Shown: positions 1 to 8,839, counted from the first letter of the stretch. The stretch: 54,341 nucleotides of DNA from an uncultured Bacteroidia bacterium (GCA_902778855.1 CACYZM010000013.1:1-54341), one strand, 5' to 3'. Translations and numbers: made by a program. Notes: generated from the letters alone by a model not told the origin.

Positions 1-12
1 GATTTTCATCGT

Positions 13-210
13 TTATTCTTCTTTCATCAGTTTTTCGATTTCAGCTTCGTTGCCGCGGATGTAGTCGCGGCACCAGGCGATGAGCTCCATCGCCTTCTTG
101 ACGTCGGCGCCGATGGCGGAAAGGTCGCGCTCCGGATCCTCGATCTTCTTGACCAAAGCCTCCAGCTCGGCGTAGACTTCTTCGTATTTCTTTTGTTTAT
201 CCATATTCAT
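13..210 (-). CDS. xseB: Exodeoxyribonuclease VII small subunit
   Basis: 65 aa, typical length for XseB. The small subunit binds the XseA catalytic subunit to make exonuclease VII, which degrades single-stranded DNA to oligonucleotides in mismatch repair and recombination. The sequence is a charged, helical protein with the expected pattern (YEEVYAELEALVKKIED near the N-terminus, then a helix ending KLMKEE). It lies 1 nt downstream of the xseA stop, so the two are translated as an operon. Two in-frame ATGs are possible (210 and 204); the first is used here. Assignment is firm from the pairing with xseA. Confidence 0.9.
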   Translation of the reverse strand: MNMDKQKKYEEVYAELEALVKKIEDPERDLSAIGADVKKAMELIAWCRDYIRGNEAEIEKLMKEE

Positions 211-211
211 C

Positions 212-1399
212 TTATTTCTTTTCTACTTTCTTGACTTCCGCCTCGACGGTGCCGTCGCGGAAGAGGAGGGAGAGGCGGTCGCCGGGAGCGAAGGATGCGG
301 CGGAGGGGGCGCGACGGCCGTTTTTAAGCGCAATCAGGAAGCCGCGGTCGAGGGCGCGCTGCGGGTTGACGGCGTCGAGACGCTGCTCCAGCGCGTCGAG
401 GGCGCGGCGGGCGTCGGCGTGCCGGAGATTAACGGCGTGTACGATCCGCAGGTACAGCGTACTGAGAACCCCACGCTGGGCTTCCGCCTTCGTGCGCACA
501 GCCAGATGCAACCGCTGCAAGAGATTGTCGACCTGCCAGTCTTCTTCGGCGAAACGCTCGATGAGCCAGTCGGCCAAAGCCGTAGGCGTCTTCACGTGAG
601 TGTGAGCCACCATATCGGCGACGTGGTAGTCGTGGTCGTGGCCGATGGCGGTCAGCACGGGCAGCGGGAACTGGGCGATGTTGACGGCCAGGTCGTAGTC
701 GTCGAAACAGACAAGATCCATCGCCCCACCGCCGCCGCGCAGGATCAGCACGGCGTCGAACGCTTCGGCTTCGGCCGCCACGGCGTCGAGCGCGGCGATG
801 ATGCTCGCGGGAGCCTCCGCGCCCTGCATCAGGGCTTGGAACAGGCGCACGCCGAACTTAAAACCGTATTCGTTCTCGTCGAGATGCCGGCAGAAATCGC
901 GGAAGCCGGCGGCCGTGGCGCTCGAGATGACGGCCAGACGGCGCGGCAGCGACGGCAGCGGCAGCTGCGCGTTCATCTCGAACATCCCCTCTTCCTGCAG
1001 CCGGGCGATGGTCCGCTGGCGGGCCAGCTCCAGTTCGCCGACGGTAAAGGAAGGATCGATGTCGTAGATGACCAGCGACAGGCCGTACAGGACCGAATAG
1101 GAAACCTGGACCCGGACCAGCACCGACATGCCGGGCGCGAGGGCGCGGCCGGTCTGCGATTCGAAATAAGGCCGGATCATCCGCCAGGTCGAAGCCCAGA
1201 CGACGGCCGACACCTTGGCCAGCAAGGCGTTGGATTTCGGGTCCTTTTCCACCAGGGTCAGATAGCAGTGACCCGACGGATTCTGCTTCAGCTCGCTGAT
1301 TTCGGCCTGCAGCCACACCGTGTCGAAAAAAGCGTCTTCGAGCGCTTGTTTCACCCGCTCCTGCAAGGCCACCAGACCGATGGTTTTTCTCTCCTCCAT
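212..1399 (-). CDS. xseA: Exodeoxyribonuclease VII large subunit
   Basis: About 395 aa. Catalytic subunit of exonuclease VII. The N-terminal ~100 residues form the OB-fold nucleic-acid-binding region (WLQAEISELKQNPSGHCYLTL). The catalytic domain shows the family signatures RGGGGAMDLVCFDDYDLA and IGHDHDYHVADMVAHTHVKTPTA. The start is placed at ATG 1399 (MEERKTIGL); a GTG six nt upstream is an alternative. It is divergent from engB and shares a short AT-rich promoter interval with it. A -7 box lies about 20 nt upstream of the start. Confidence 0.93.
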   Translation of the reverse strand: MEERKTIGLVALQERVKQALEDAFFDTVWLQAEISELKQNPSGHCYLTLVEKDPKSNALLAKVSAVVWASTWRMIRPYFESQTGRALAPGMSVLVRVQVSYSVLYGLSLVIYDIDPSFTVGELELARQRTIARLQEEGMFEMNAQLPLPSLPRRLAVISSATAAGFRDFCRHLDENEYGFKFGVRLFQALMQGAEAPASIIAALDAVAAEAEAFDAVLILRGGGGAMDLVCFDDYDLAVNIAQFPLPVLTAIGHDHDYHVADMVAHTHVKTPTALADWLIERFAEEDWQVDNLLQRLHLAVRTKAEAQRGVLSTLYLRIVHAVNLRHADARRALDALEQRLDAVNPQRALDRGFLIALKNGRRAPSAASFAPGDRLSLLFRDGTVEAEVKKVEKK

Positions 1400-1418
1400 A
1401 TTCACAATTCCCTGTTGA

Positions 1419-1426
1419 CAAATATA
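1419..1426 (-). promoter_or_regulatory. Bacteroidota -7 box for xseA-xseB
   Basis: Read on the minus strand the site is TATATTTG, a full match to TAnnTTTG, 20 nt upstream of the xseA ATG. No convincing -33 TTTG lies at the usual 19-21 nt spacing. Confidence 0.6.
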
Positions 1427-1450
1427 CGAAAAATCCTCGATATTTTTTCG

Positions 1451-1458
1451 TACTTTTG
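1451..1458 (+). promoter_or_regulatory. Bacteroidota -7 box for engB operon
   Basis: TACTTTTG matches TAnnTTTG and lies 21 nt before the engB ATG. It sits inside a small inverted repeat, CGTAC-TTTT-GTACG (1449-1462), which may be chance. It is divergent from the xseA box. Confidence 0.6.
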
Positions 1459-1479
1459 TACGGTAATCTCTCTGCGACC

Positions 1480-2076
1480 ATGATCATCAAGCAGGCCCTC
1501 TTTGCCGGAAGCAGCCAGCACACGGACCAGAAGCCGAAAACCCGTCACCCGGAATTCGCCTTCATCGGGAGGAGCAACGTCGGCAAATCGTCGCTCATCA
1601 ACCGGCTCTGCAACCAGAAAGGCCTGGCCCACACCTCCGCGACCCCCGGCAAGACGCAGCTTGTCAACCATTTCCTGATCAACGACGCCTGGTACCTCGT
1701 GGACCTGCCCGGCTACGGCTACGCCCGGATGGGCAAGAAAGGCCGCGAGAAACTCCAGGACATCATCAGCGACTACATCCTCCACAGCGAAGACCTCGTC
1801 CTGCTCTTCGTCCTGCTCGATTCGCGCCACGACCTCCAGGCCATCGACCGCGACTTCATCGACGAACTGGGCGCCGAGGGCATCCCCTTCGCCCTGATCT
1901 ACACCAAGTGCGACAAACTCGGCCCCGTGGCCCTGAAAAACCGGGTGGACCGCAACGCCGCCGTGCTCGCCGAGTCCTGGGAGGAACTCCCGCCCACGTT
2001 CTGCACCTCCTCCGAGACGGGCCAGGGCCGCGAAGAGATCCTCAGCTACATCGAAACTATCCTTCAGCAACTATAA
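1480..2076 (+). CDS. engB: Ribosome biogenesis GTPase EngB/YsxC
   Basis: 198 aa, the usual size. Essential GTPase of the TrmE-Era-EngA-EngB family that assists 50S subunit assembly in the cytoplasm. G1 P-loop GRSNVGKS is at residues 30-37, G3 is DLPGYGYA, and G4 is TKCDK. The start is ATG 1480 (MIIKQALFAGS). An upstream in-frame TTG overlaps the -7 box and is not credible. First gene of a rightward group with prs and nadE, 21 nt before prs. Confidence 0.95.
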   Translation: MIIKQALFAGSSQHTDQKPKTRHPEFAFIGRSNVGKSSLINRLCNQKGLAHTSATPGKTQLVNHFLINDAWYLVDLPGYGYARMGKKGREKLQDIISDYILHSEDLVLLFVLLDSRHDLQAIDRDFIDELGAEGIPFALIYTKCDKLGPVALKNRVDRNAAVLAESWEELPPTFCTSSETGQGREEILSYIETILQQL

Positions 2077-2097
2077 CTAAACTATTTACCGACTTCC

Positions 2098-3048
2098 ATG
2101 CAAGAATACGATCACAAACTCAAGCTTTTCGCCTGCAACGGCTCCCGCGCCTTCGCCGAGCAGATCGCGCAGAAACTCAACACGAAACTCGGAGATTCCG
2201 AGCTGACCGTCTTCAGCGACGGGGAATTCCAGCCCCAATTCACGGAAAGCGTCCGCGGCTCCGCCGTGTTCATCGTCCAGAGCACCAATCCGCCGGCCGA
2301 CAACCTCTTCGAACTTCTGCTGATGATCGACGCCGCCCGCCGGGCCTCCGCCTACAAGGTGATCGCCGTGATTCCGTATTTCGGCTGGGCCCGTCAGGAC
2401 CGCAAGGACCGTCCGCGCGTGTCCATCGCCTCCAAACTCGTGGCCAATATGCTGACCGCCGCCGGCTGCGACCGCGTGATGACCTGCGAACTCCACGCCG
2501 CCCAGATCCAGGGCTTCTTCGACATCCCCGTCGACCACCTCTGGGCCAGTTCGATCTTCATCCCGTATATCAAGGCCATGAACCTCGACAACCTCTCCAT
2601 CGCCTCCCCCGACATGGGCGGCGCCAAGAAGGCCAACATCTACGCCAAGCACCTCAACGCCCCGCTGATCATCTGCCACAAGGACCGTTCGAAAGCCAAC
2701 GTCATCGGCAACATGACCGCCATCGGTGAAATCGAAGGCCGCAACGTGGTGATCGTCGACGATATGGTCGATACCGCCGGCACCATCACCAAATGCGCCG
2801 AAGTGCTGATGGAGCGCGGCGCCCTCAGCGTCCGGGCCGTCTGCACCCACCCGATCCTGTCCGGACCGGCCTACGACCGCATCAACGCCTCCGCCATCCA
2901 GGAGTTCATCGTGGCCGATACGATTCCGCTCCAGGCGGACAAGGACAATTCGAAGTTCACCGTCCTGTCGATGACCGGCCTGTTCGCCGACGTCATCGAC
3001 CATATCTACCACAACGAGCCGGTCAGCGACCTGTTCATCCGTTCCTAG
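2098..3048 (+). CDS. prs: Ribose-phosphate pyrophosphokinase
   Basis: 316 aa. Transfers pyrophosphate from ATP to ribose 5-phosphate to give PRPP for purine, pyrimidine, histidine, tryptophan and NAD synthesis. Full-length class I enzyme: an N-terminal half with FSDGEFQPQF, a catalytic flexible region and the PRPP-binding loop VVIVDDMVDTAGT in the C-terminal half. It lies 9 nt ahead of nadE. Because PRPP feeds NAD synthesis, the pairing is metabolically sensible. Confidence 0.96.
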   Translation: MQEYDHKLKLFACNGSRAFAEQIAQKLNTKLGDSELTVFSDGEFQPQFTESVRGSAVFIVQSTNPPADNLFELLLMIDAARRASAYKVIAVIPYFGWARQDRKDRPRVSIASKLVANMLTAAGCDRVMTCELHAAQIQGFFDIPVDHLWASSIFIPYIKAMNLDNLSIASPDMGGAKKANIYAKHLNAPLIICHKDRSKANVIGNMTAIGEIEGRNVVIVDDMVDTAGTITKCAEVLMERGALSVRAVCTHPILSGPAYDRINASAIQEFIVADTIPLQADKDNSKFTVLSMTGLFADVIDHIYHNEPVSDLFIRS

Positions 3049-3057
3049 CGTCCCGCC

Positions 3058-3903
3058 ATGATTCTCGATCCTACCCGCGAAATCTCCGACGTCCACGACC
3101 TGCTGGTCTGGAAAATCCGCGACTACTTTGCCGGCGCCGGCCTGAAGAAGGCCGTCCTCGGCCTGTCGGGCGGCATTGACTCGGCCATCGTGGCCGCCCT
3201 GGCCGTCGACGCCCTCGGCGCCGAAAACGTCCACGGCATCCTGATGCCCTCGGAGTATTCCTCCCTTTCGTCGGTCACCGACTCGGTGGAACTGGCCAAC
3301 AACCTGGGCATGAGCTACGACATCGTCCCCATCGAGAAGATCTACAAGCGTGCGATGATCGAGATGTTCAAGTTCTTCGAACTGGGCAAGTGGAGCGTGG
3401 CGCAGGAGAACCTGCAGGCCCGCATCCGCGGCACGATCCTGATGACCTGGGCGAACCGCTTCAACGCCCTGCTGCTCAACACCTCGAACAAGAGCGAGCT
3501 CTTCACCGGCTACGGCACCCTCTACGGCGACCTGTGCGGCGCCCTGATGGTGATCGCCGACCTGTACAAACTGCAGGTCTATGAGCTCTCCCACTACGAG
3601 AACAAGCTGCACGGCAAGGAAGTAATCCCGGAATCGATCCTCACCAAGGCCCCTTCCGCCGAACTCCGCCCGAACCAGAAGGACACCGACTCCCTGCCGC
3701 CCTACGAGCAGCTCGACCCCGTGCTCCACGCCCTCTGCGAAGAGGAGAAAGAGCCCGAGGCGGTCATCGCCGCCGGCACCGACAAGGCGCTGGTCGAACG
3801 CATCGTCCGCCTGAAGAAGGGCGCCGCGTTCAAGGTGCTGCAGATTCCGCCCGTGCTGACGGTGGGCGATCACCCGATCGTGCCCCCGTTCAAACAGATC
3901 TGA
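3058..3903 (+). CDS. nadE: NAD(+) synthetase, ammonia-dependent type
   Basis: 281 aa. Converts deamido-NAD to NAD using ATP. The N-type ATP pyrophosphatase P-loop SGGIDS is at residues 37-42. The length leaves no room for an N-terminal nitrilase/glutaminase domain, so it should use free ammonia or an unlinked glutaminase. The stop is followed after 1 nt by the next ATG, so coupled translation with the small downstream gene is likely. Confidence 0.95.
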   Translation: MILDPTREISDVHDLLVWKIRDYFAGAGLKKAVLGLSGGIDSAIVAALAVDALGAENVHGILMPSEYSSLSSVTDSVELANNLGMSYDIVPIEKIYKRAMIEMFKFFELGKWSVAQENLQARIRGTILMTWANRFNALLLNTSNKSELFTGYGTLYGDLCGALMVIADLYKLQVYELSHYENKLHGKEVIPESILTKAPSAELRPNQKDTDSLPPYEQLDPVLHALCEEEKEPEAVIAAGTDKALVERIVRLKKGAAFKVLQIPPVLTVGDHPIVPPFKQI

Positions 3904-3904
3904 A

Positions 3905-4180
3905 ATGAAAGTTTTCCTTCTGGCACTCCTTTTGCTCGCTATCGGCGTCGCGGGGATGGCCGTCACCATTCTTTTCAAGAAAGACGGCAAATTCCCCGAC
4001 GGTGAGATTGCGCACAACAAAGCGCTGCGGGAGCAAGGCATCATCTGCGCCAAGGAAGAGGAGCTGAGAATCTGGCGCAAACGGAACCCATCGGCGGCGG
4101 CACGCGGAGAGCGGCCCGCCGCCTGCCCCGAAGGCGGCTGCGAAGGATGCGCCTTTTTTGAAACGACCCAAACACATTAA
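3905..4180 (+). CDS. Small single-pass membrane protein with a C-terminal Cys cluster
   Basis: 91 aa. One N-terminal membrane segment (residues 3-25) is followed by KKDGKFPDGEIAHNKALREQG, then ICAKEEE, and near the end ACPEGGCEGCAFF. Four cysteines sit after the membrane helix, three of them in a C-x5-C-x2-C cluster that could bind metal or form disulfides. I recall similar short Bacteroidota proteins with the GKFP...NKALR...GIxCA pattern but cannot assign a function. It resembles NqrM-type maturation proteins only loosely in layout. It is coupled to nadE, 13 nt before the next ATG. Confidence 0.7.
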   Translation: MKVFLLALLLLAIGVAGMAVTILFKKDGKFPDGEIAHNKALREQGIICAKEEELRIWRKRNPSAAARGERPAACPEGGCEGCAFFETTQTH

Positions 4181-4193
4181 TAAAAACGTAAAA

Positions 4194-4745
4194 ATGGAGA
4201 AACTCAACAAACCCGCCATCCTGGTCGTCGACATGCTCAACGACTTCGTCACCGGTGCCATCGGCTGCGACCGCGCCCGCGCCATCGTACCCGCTACCGC
4301 CCGTCTGCTTGACGCAGCCCGCGAGAAAGGCGTCCCCGTGGTCTATTGCAACGACGCCCACCGTCCTGGCATCGACCGCGAACTGCAGATTTGGGGCGAC
4401 CACGCCATCGTCGGCACGCCCGGTGCCGAAGTCATCCCGGAACTGACGCCGAAGGCCTGCGATTACGTGGTTCCCAAACGCCGCTACAGCGGATTCTTCC
4501 AGACCGAACTCGATATTCTGCTCAAGGAACTCGGCGTGCAGACCGTCGTCATCACCGGCCTGCACACCCATATGTGCTGCCGTCACACCTCGGCCGACGC
4601 CTACTGCCTCGGCTACGATGTGGTCGTCGCCAAGGAGGCCACCAACTCCTTCACCGAAGAAGACTATCAGGGCGGACTGGCCTATCTGAAGACCTGCTAC
4701 GGCGCCGATGCCTACACCAACGACGAACTGGTCGCGATGTTCTGA
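4194..4745 (+). CDS. Isochorismatase-family cysteine hydrolase (nicotinamidase-like)
   Basis: 183 aa. The family's catalytic triad is visible: Asp13 in VVDMLNDF, Lys95 in VPKRRYSGF and Cys128 in HTHMCCRHT. NDAH (53-56) and GDH (68-70) resemble the metal-binding positions of nicotinamidase. Position after nadE suggests an NAD-salvage role, but substrates in this family vary and this is inference. The start is ATG 4194; an upstream TTG would overlap the preceding gene. A hairpin terminator follows 21 nt after the stop. Confidence 0.85.
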   Translation: MEKLNKPAILVVDMLNDFVTGAIGCDRARAIVPATARLLDAAREKGVPVVYCNDAHRPGIDRELQIWGDHAIVGTPGAEVIPELTPKACDYVVPKRRYSGFFQTELDILLKELGVQTVVITGLHTHMCCRHTSADAYCLGYDVVVAKEATNSFTEEDYQGGLAYLKTCYGADAYTNDELVAMF

Positions 4746-4766
4746 TCGGATATACGCCTCAACAAA

Positions 4767-4796
4767 AAAGCCCGGCCTGCCGCCGGGCTTTTCTTT
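4767..4796. terminator. Bidirectional intrinsic terminator
   Basis: Perfect 10-bp stem AAAGCCCGGC / GCCGGGCTTT (4767-4776, 4782-4791) with a 5-nt loop, T-rich on the right and A-rich on the left. It separates the convergent hydrolase gene and the M16 peptidase gene and can serve both. Confidence 0.9.
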
Positions 4797-4810
4797 TTCC
4801 AGGAGGGCGC

Positions 4811-6052
4811 TTACTTGAAGATCAGGGTCGATAGCCGGTCTTCGGCCAGGACTTCGGCAGCAACGGCGCGAAGGCTGTCGGACGTGATGGCCTCGATGCG
4901 GCGGCGCACCTCCTCGTCGGACAGGATTTCGCCGAAGACGAGCATGGCCTTGGCCATCGAGAGGGCCTGGGCCTCGCCGTTGTCGGCCGAGACGGCCATC
5001 TGGCCGAGCAGCTGTTTCTTGGCGGCGCGCAGGGCACGGTCGCCGAGGGGCTTGTCGCGGAGGGCGGCAAGCTCGCCGTGGACCAGCGTGATGCAGCGCG
5101 CCAGGTTCGGCTTCTCACAGCCGAAGTAGATGAGCAGGGAGCCGTTGTCGGCGAACTGGGTGAACGACGCATCGACGGCATAGACCAGCGCGTTCTTTTC
5201 GCGCAGCTTCTGGTTCAGTCGGGAATTGGCGCCGGGGCCGCCGAGCAGGTTGGCCAGGAGGATGAGTTCCATCCGGCGCGGGTCGTGGTAGCAGCAGGCC
5301 GTGGTGCCGATGATGCAGTTGATCTGGTGGTTCTTTTTGGCGACTTCCTGCCGGAAAACGGGGGCCGGGGCGATGACGGAGACGGGCTCCGGGCGGGTCC
5401 AGGGTTCCGCCGGACGATAGTCGGCGGGGATGTATTTGGCGATGGCGTCGCGGGCGATCTTCTCGGCCCGCTGGGGCGTGAAGTTGCCCACGATGCTGAT
5501 GCACATCCGCTCGGGCAGGAAGTTCCCGCGGACATAGTCGAGCAAGGCCGCCGAATCGATCTTCTTGAGGCTGCGGGTCGTGCCCAGGATGGGCCGCGCC
5601 AGGGGGCTCTCGCCGAAAAGCAGGCGCTCGAATTCCTCGAAGATGCACTCCGATGGGGAATCCTTGTACATATTGATTTCGTCGATCACCACGCAGCGCT
5701 CCTTGTCGAGTTCCTTCTGGGGAAAAGTCGAAGTGAAGGCCAGCTCGAAGAGCAGGTCCACGGCTTTGGCGGCGTCTTCTTTCAGGACGGTCGAATAAAG
5801 GACGGTTTCTTCCTTGGCGGTATAGGCGTTGAGCTCGCCGCCCAGGGCCTCGAGGCGGTTGCTGATCTGCTGCGGCGTGCGTTTCGTCGTGCCCTTGAAG
5901 AGCATATGTTCGGTCATGTGCGCGATGCCGCTGAAGGATTCGGGTTCGTTGCGCGTGCCGGAGCGGATGGCCAGGGCCGAGTAGGCGACTTGCGACCGGG
6001 TGCGCCGGAAAGCGAACTTCAGGCCGCAGTCGAATGTTTTTGTGTAAATCAT
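4811..6052 (-). CDS. M16 family zinc metallopeptidase
   Basis: 413 aa, the size of a single-module M16B (processing-peptidase-like) protein. The inverted zinc motif HMTEH is visible in SGIAHMTEHMLFKGT, and the third ligand region is probably the ETVLYSTVLKED stretch. An acidic LDKERCVVIDEINMYKDSP segment follows, as usual in the family. No signal peptide is evident, so it is probably cytoplasmic. M16B enzymes clear peptides; the substrate is unknown. It is divergent from dnaX with only 39 nt between start codons. Confidence 0.9.
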   Translation of the reverse strand: MIYTKTFDCGLKFAFRRTRSQVAYSALAIRSGTRNEPESFSGIAHMTEHMLFKGTTKRTPQQISNRLEALGGELNAYTAKEETVLYSTVLKEDAAKAVDLLFELAFTSTFPQKELDKERCVVIDEINMYKDSPSECIFEEFERLLFGESPLARPILGTTRSLKKIDSAALLDYVRGNFLPERMCISIVGNFTPQRAEKIARDAIAKYIPADYRPAEPWTRPEPVSVIAPAPVFRQEVAKKNHQINCIIGTTACCYHDPRRMELILLANLLGGPGANSRLNQKLREKNALVYAVDASFTQFADNGSLLIYFGCEKPNLARCITLVHGELAALRDKPLGDRALRAAKKQLLGQMAVSADNGEAQALSMAKAMLVFGEILSDEEVRRRIEAITSDSLRAVAAEVLAEDRLSTLIFK

Positions 6053-6056
6053 GCGG

Positions 6057-6064
6057 CAAAAATA
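6057..6064 (-). promoter_or_regulatory. -7 box for the M16 peptidase gene
   Basis: Minus-strand TATTTTTG matches TAnnTTTG and ends only 4 nt before the ATG at 6052, predicting a leaderless or nearly leaderless mRNA. Confidence 0.6.
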
Positions 6065-6077
6065 GACAATTTATTCG

Positions 6078-6085
6078 TACATTTG
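6078..6085 (+). promoter_or_regulatory. -7 box for dnaX
   Basis: TACATTTG matches TAnnTTTG and ends 6 nt before the dnaX ATG, again predicting a leaderless or nearly leaderless transcript. It is back to back with the M16 promoter. Confidence 0.6.
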
Positions 6086-6091
6086 TAGGCT

Positions 6092-7783
6092 ATGGAACAA
6101 TTCATCGTATCGGCCCGGAAATACCGCCCGAGCAGCTTCGAGACGCTGCTGGGCCAGGAAAATATCGCCCGCACGCTCAAGAACTCGATCCAGCGGGGCC
6201 AATTGGCCCACGCCTACCTGTTCTGCGGCCCGCGCGGCGTCGGCAAGACGAGCGCCGCCCGCATCTTCGCCAAGACCATCAACTGCAGCAATCCCGGTCC
6301 CGACCTTGAACCGTGCGGCGAGTGCGAATCCTGCCGTTCCTTCGCCGAAGGCCGTTCCTACAGCATCCACGAGCTTGACGCCGCGTCCAACAACTCCGTC
6401 GACGACATCCGCGCCCTGACCGACAAGGTCCGCATCCCGCCCCAGGTCGGCCGCTACAGCGTCTACATCATCGACGAGGTGCATATGCTTTCGCAGCAGG
6501 CCTTCAACGCCTTCCTCAAGACCCTCGAGGAACCCCCGGCACACGCCATCTTCATCCTGGCCACCACCGAGAAGCACAAGATCCTGCCCACCATCCTCTC
6601 CCGTTGCCAGACCTACGACTTCAACCGCATCGGCATTGCCGACATGGTCCGCAACATGAAGACCATCGCGGCCCAGGAGGGCGTGACGATGAGCGAAGAC
6701 GCGATGCACATCATCGCCCAGAAGGCCGACGGTGCGATGCGCGACGCCCTCACCCTCTTCGACCAGACGGTCGCCTTCTGCGGCAAGGAAGTGACCTACG
6801 ACCAGGTGATCAAGAACCTCGGCGTCCTCGACTACGAATACTACTTCCAACTGACCGACAACTTCCTCGCCGGCGACTACGCCACCGCCCTGCGCACCTT
6901 CGACGAGATTCTCGGCAAAGGCTTCAATGCCCAGAGCTTCATCGGCGGCCTGAGCACGCATTTCCGCGACCTGATCGTCTGCAAGAACGAAGCTTCGGCC
7001 ACGCTGCTCGAACTGGCCCCCACCGTGGCCGAGCGCTACCGCCAGACGGCCCAGCGCTGCGATCCCGGCTTCCTGTTCCAGGCGCTCGACATCACCTCCG
7101 GCTGCGAAACCGCCTACAAGCAGAGCGGCAATCCCCGCCTGCTCATCGAAATCGCGCTGATGAAGATCAGCCGGCTGATGGCTGCTCCGGCCGTCGTCGC
7201 CGCCCCGGCGCCCGCCGTGGCCGCCGCGCCCGCTCCGCAGGCTCAGCCGAAACCGCAGGTGCAGCCGCAGGCTCCGGCACCCGCACCGGCCCCCACGCCG
7301 GCTCCCGCGCCGCAGCCCCGCAAAGCGCACCCCACGGGCCTTTCCATCAAGGCCATGATGGAAGAGGCTGAGCAGCAGCCGGCCGTCGCCGCCGCGGACG
7401 AAGCTGCGCCGGCCGCCGCGGTCGTCATCGACGAGGCCGCGCTCGCCGACGCCTGGTTCGCCATGGCCCAGAGCGAGGCCAAGGCGCCGCGCCTGTCCTC
7501 CACCCTGGCCCAGGCCCAGCCGGTGCTCGACGGCAAGGACATCCACTTCGAAGTGGCCAACCTGGCCCAGCAGGAGTGGATCGAGCGCAACTGCCGCCAG
7601 CGCCTGGAAGCCTTCCTCCAGCGGAAACTGGGCGATCCCACCCTCCGGCTGCGGATTGACGTGAAACAGGCCGAAGACACCGGCCGCGGTCTCTATATGC
7701 CTTCCGACAAGGCAAAGTATTTGCAGGAGAACTCGCCCGAATACAACGGACTGAAGAAAGATTTTGAACTGGAAATCAGCTAG
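6092..7783 (+). CDS. dnaX: DNA polymerase III subunit gamma/tau
   Basis: 563 aa. AAA+ clamp-loader subunit of the replicative polymerase. Walker [10 protein letters not shown] is at 46-54. Zinc-binding cysteines are C65, C75, C78 and C81. Walker B region is IIDEVHM, and the SRC arginine-finger motif is in LSRCQTYDF. After about residue 365 comes a low-complexity Ala/Pro/Gln linker, then a C-terminal domain of about 120 residues. No A-rich slippery heptamer for programmed frameshifting was seen, so probably only the long form is made. It lies 2 nt before lptB. Confidence 0.95.
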   Translation: MEQFIVSARKYRPSSFETLLGQENIARTLKNSIQRGQLAHAYLFCGPRGVGKTSAARIFAKTINCSNPGPDLEPCGECESCRSFAEGRSYSIHELDAASNNSVDDIRALTDKVRIPPQVGRYSVYIIDEVHMLSQQAFNAFLKTLEEPPAHAIFILATTEKHKILPTILSRCQTYDFNRIGIADMVRNMKTIAAQEGVTMSEDAMHIIAQKADGAMRDALTLFDQTVAFCGKEVTYDQVIKNLGVLDYEYYFQLTDNFLAGDYATALRTFDEILGKGFNAQSFIGGLSTHFRDLIVCKNEASATLLELAPTVAERYRQTAQRCDPGFLFQALDITSGCETAYKQSGNPRLLIEIALMKISRLMAAPAVVAAPAPAVAAAPAPQAQPKPQVQPQAPAPAPAPTPAPAPQPRKAHPTGLSIKAMMEEAEQQPAVAAADEAAPAAAVVIDEAALADAWFAMAQSEAKAPRLSSTLAQAQPVLDGKDIHFEVANLAQQEWIERNCRQRLEAFLQRKLGDPTLRLRIDVKQAEDTGRGLYMPSDKAKYLQENSPEYNGLKKDFELEIS

Positions 7784-7785
7784 CG

Positions 7786-8535
7786 ATGAAACTATTCTGC
7801 ACGAATCTGGTCAAGAAGTACGGCAAGCGTACGGTCGTCAAGGGCGTCTCCATCGAAGTGGAGCAAGGTGAAATCGTGGGCCTGCTCGGCCCCAACGGTG
7901 CCGGCAAGACCACCAGCTTCTATATGATCACCGGCCTGATCAAGCCCAACGACGGGCGCATCTTCCTCGGCGAAGAGGAGATTACCGGCCTTCCGATGTA
8001 CAAACGCGCCCAGAAAGGCATCGGCTATCTGGCGCAGGAAGCCTCGGTCTTCCGCTCGATGAGCGTGGAGAACAACATCCTCTCGGTGATGGAAATGGCC
8101 GGCTTCGACAAGGAATACCGCCTCAACCGGCTCGAGACGCTGATCGACGAGTTCGGTCTCCAGAAAGTCCGCAAAAACCAGGGCATCCAGCTCTCCGGCG
8201 GCGAGCGCCGCCGCTGCGAAATCGCCCGCGCCCTGGCCATCAACCCGAAATTCATCCTCCTCGACGAACCCTTCGCCGGCGTCGACCCGATCGCCGTCGA
8301 GGACATCCAGCATATCATCGCCAAACTCAAGACGATGAACATCGGCGTGATCATCACCGACCACAATGTCCACGAGACCCTGGCCATCACCGACCGCGCC
8401 TACCTCCTCTACGAAGGCGCCATCCTGGAAAGCGGCACCGCCCAGCAGCTGGCCGACAACCCCGAAGTCCGCAAGAAATACCTCGGCCAGAACTTCGAGC
8501 TCCGCAAAGCCGTCCTCCACGACCGCCCGGAATAG
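7786..8535 (+). CDS. lptB: LPS export ABC transporter ATP-binding protein
   Basis: 249 aa. ATPase of the LptBFG complex that extracts lipopolysaccharide from the inner membrane. Walker [10 protein letters not shown] is at 35-43, the ABC signature is LSGGERRR, Walker B/catalytic Glu is [12 protein letters not shown], and the switch His is in TDHNV. Length and motifs fit LptB rather than other branched ABC ATPases. It sits 2 nt after dnaX, so they share a transcript. The next object downstream is a REP doublet rather than a normal terminator. Confidence 0.92.
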   Translation: MKLFCTNLVKKYGKRTVVKGVSIEVEQGEIVGLLGPNGAGKTTSFYMITGLIKPNDGRIFLGEEEITGLPMYKRAQKGIGYLAQEASVFRSMSVENNILSVMEMAGFDKEYRLNRLETLIDEFGLQKVRKNQGIQLSGGERRRCEIARALAINPKFILLDEPFAGVDPIAVEDIQHIIAKLKTMNIGVIITDHNVHETLAITDRAYLLYEGAILESGTAQQLADNPEVRKKYLGQNFELRKAVLHDRPE

Positions 8536-8572
8536 CGTCTTCCTGCCTGTCTCTTCCAATCGGCCTGCCTCT

Positions 8573-8688
8573 GGACGCTCGATCCACCTTTCATCCATCT
8601 CATGGATCGTGCGTCCGGGAAATAGCGGTTTCATCGCCTTTTTTGGACGCTCGATCCATAAGACGGTTAATCCATGGACCGAGCGTCC
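8573..8688. repeat. REP doublet (REPIN-like) A-left
   Basis: Two 44-bp imperfect palindromes, 8573-8616 and 8645-8688, separated by 28 bp. Each has outer arms GGACGCTCGATCCA and its near complement around a 16-nt loop, and the two lie in opposite orientation. Read in reverse, the first matches the palindrome at 9960-10003 at 39 of 44 positions. The second matches the reverse of the palindrome at 9888-9931 at 38 of 44. Together they form the left terminal inverted repeat of RAYT unit A. Confidence 0.92.
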
Positions 8689-8750
8689 ACCTGAGCGCCG
8701 CAAAACATTGAATAGTATTAAATGCAGGAAAAAACCTGCAGGGAATGTCG

Positions 8751-8758
8751 TATATTTG
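8751..8758 (+). promoter_or_regulatory. -7 box for RAYT A
   Basis: TATATTTG matches TAnnTTTG, 89 nt upstream of the start codon. The second RAYT has its box at the equivalent distance (90 nt), which supports it. Confidence 0.65.
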
Positions 8759-8764
8759 TATCTG

Positions 8765-8838
8765 GCATTTCGGCTGTGGCGGTAGAACGCGGCGGGCGAA
8801 TTGTGCGAAAGATTTGTGTAACGAAAAGAACGAAATGC
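8765..8838 (+). promoter_or_regulatory. Conserved leader with pairing ends, RAYT A
   Basis: GCATTTCG (8765-8772) is the exact reverse complement of CGAAATGC (8831-8838), which ends 1 nt before the ATG. The 58 nt between contain GTGCGAAAGATTTGTG, shared with the leader of RAYT B. Pairing would close a loop immediately upstream of the start codon. A translational-control or transposase-recognition role is inferred. Confidence 0.5.
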
Positions 8839-8839
8839 G

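Noticed and set aside
1449-1462. CGTAC-TTTT-GTACG as an operator for engB/xseA
   Set aside because: Short, overlaps the -7 box by necessity of shared bases, and has no second copy; left as a remark only.
4194-4745. Naming the hydrolase pncA
   Set aside because: Catalytic triad is present but the substrate cannot be told from sequence; proximity to nadE is only suggestive.
6092-7783. Programmed frameshift in dnaX producing gamma
   Set aside because: No A6G-type slippery site with a downstream hairpin was found near the end of the AAA+ region.
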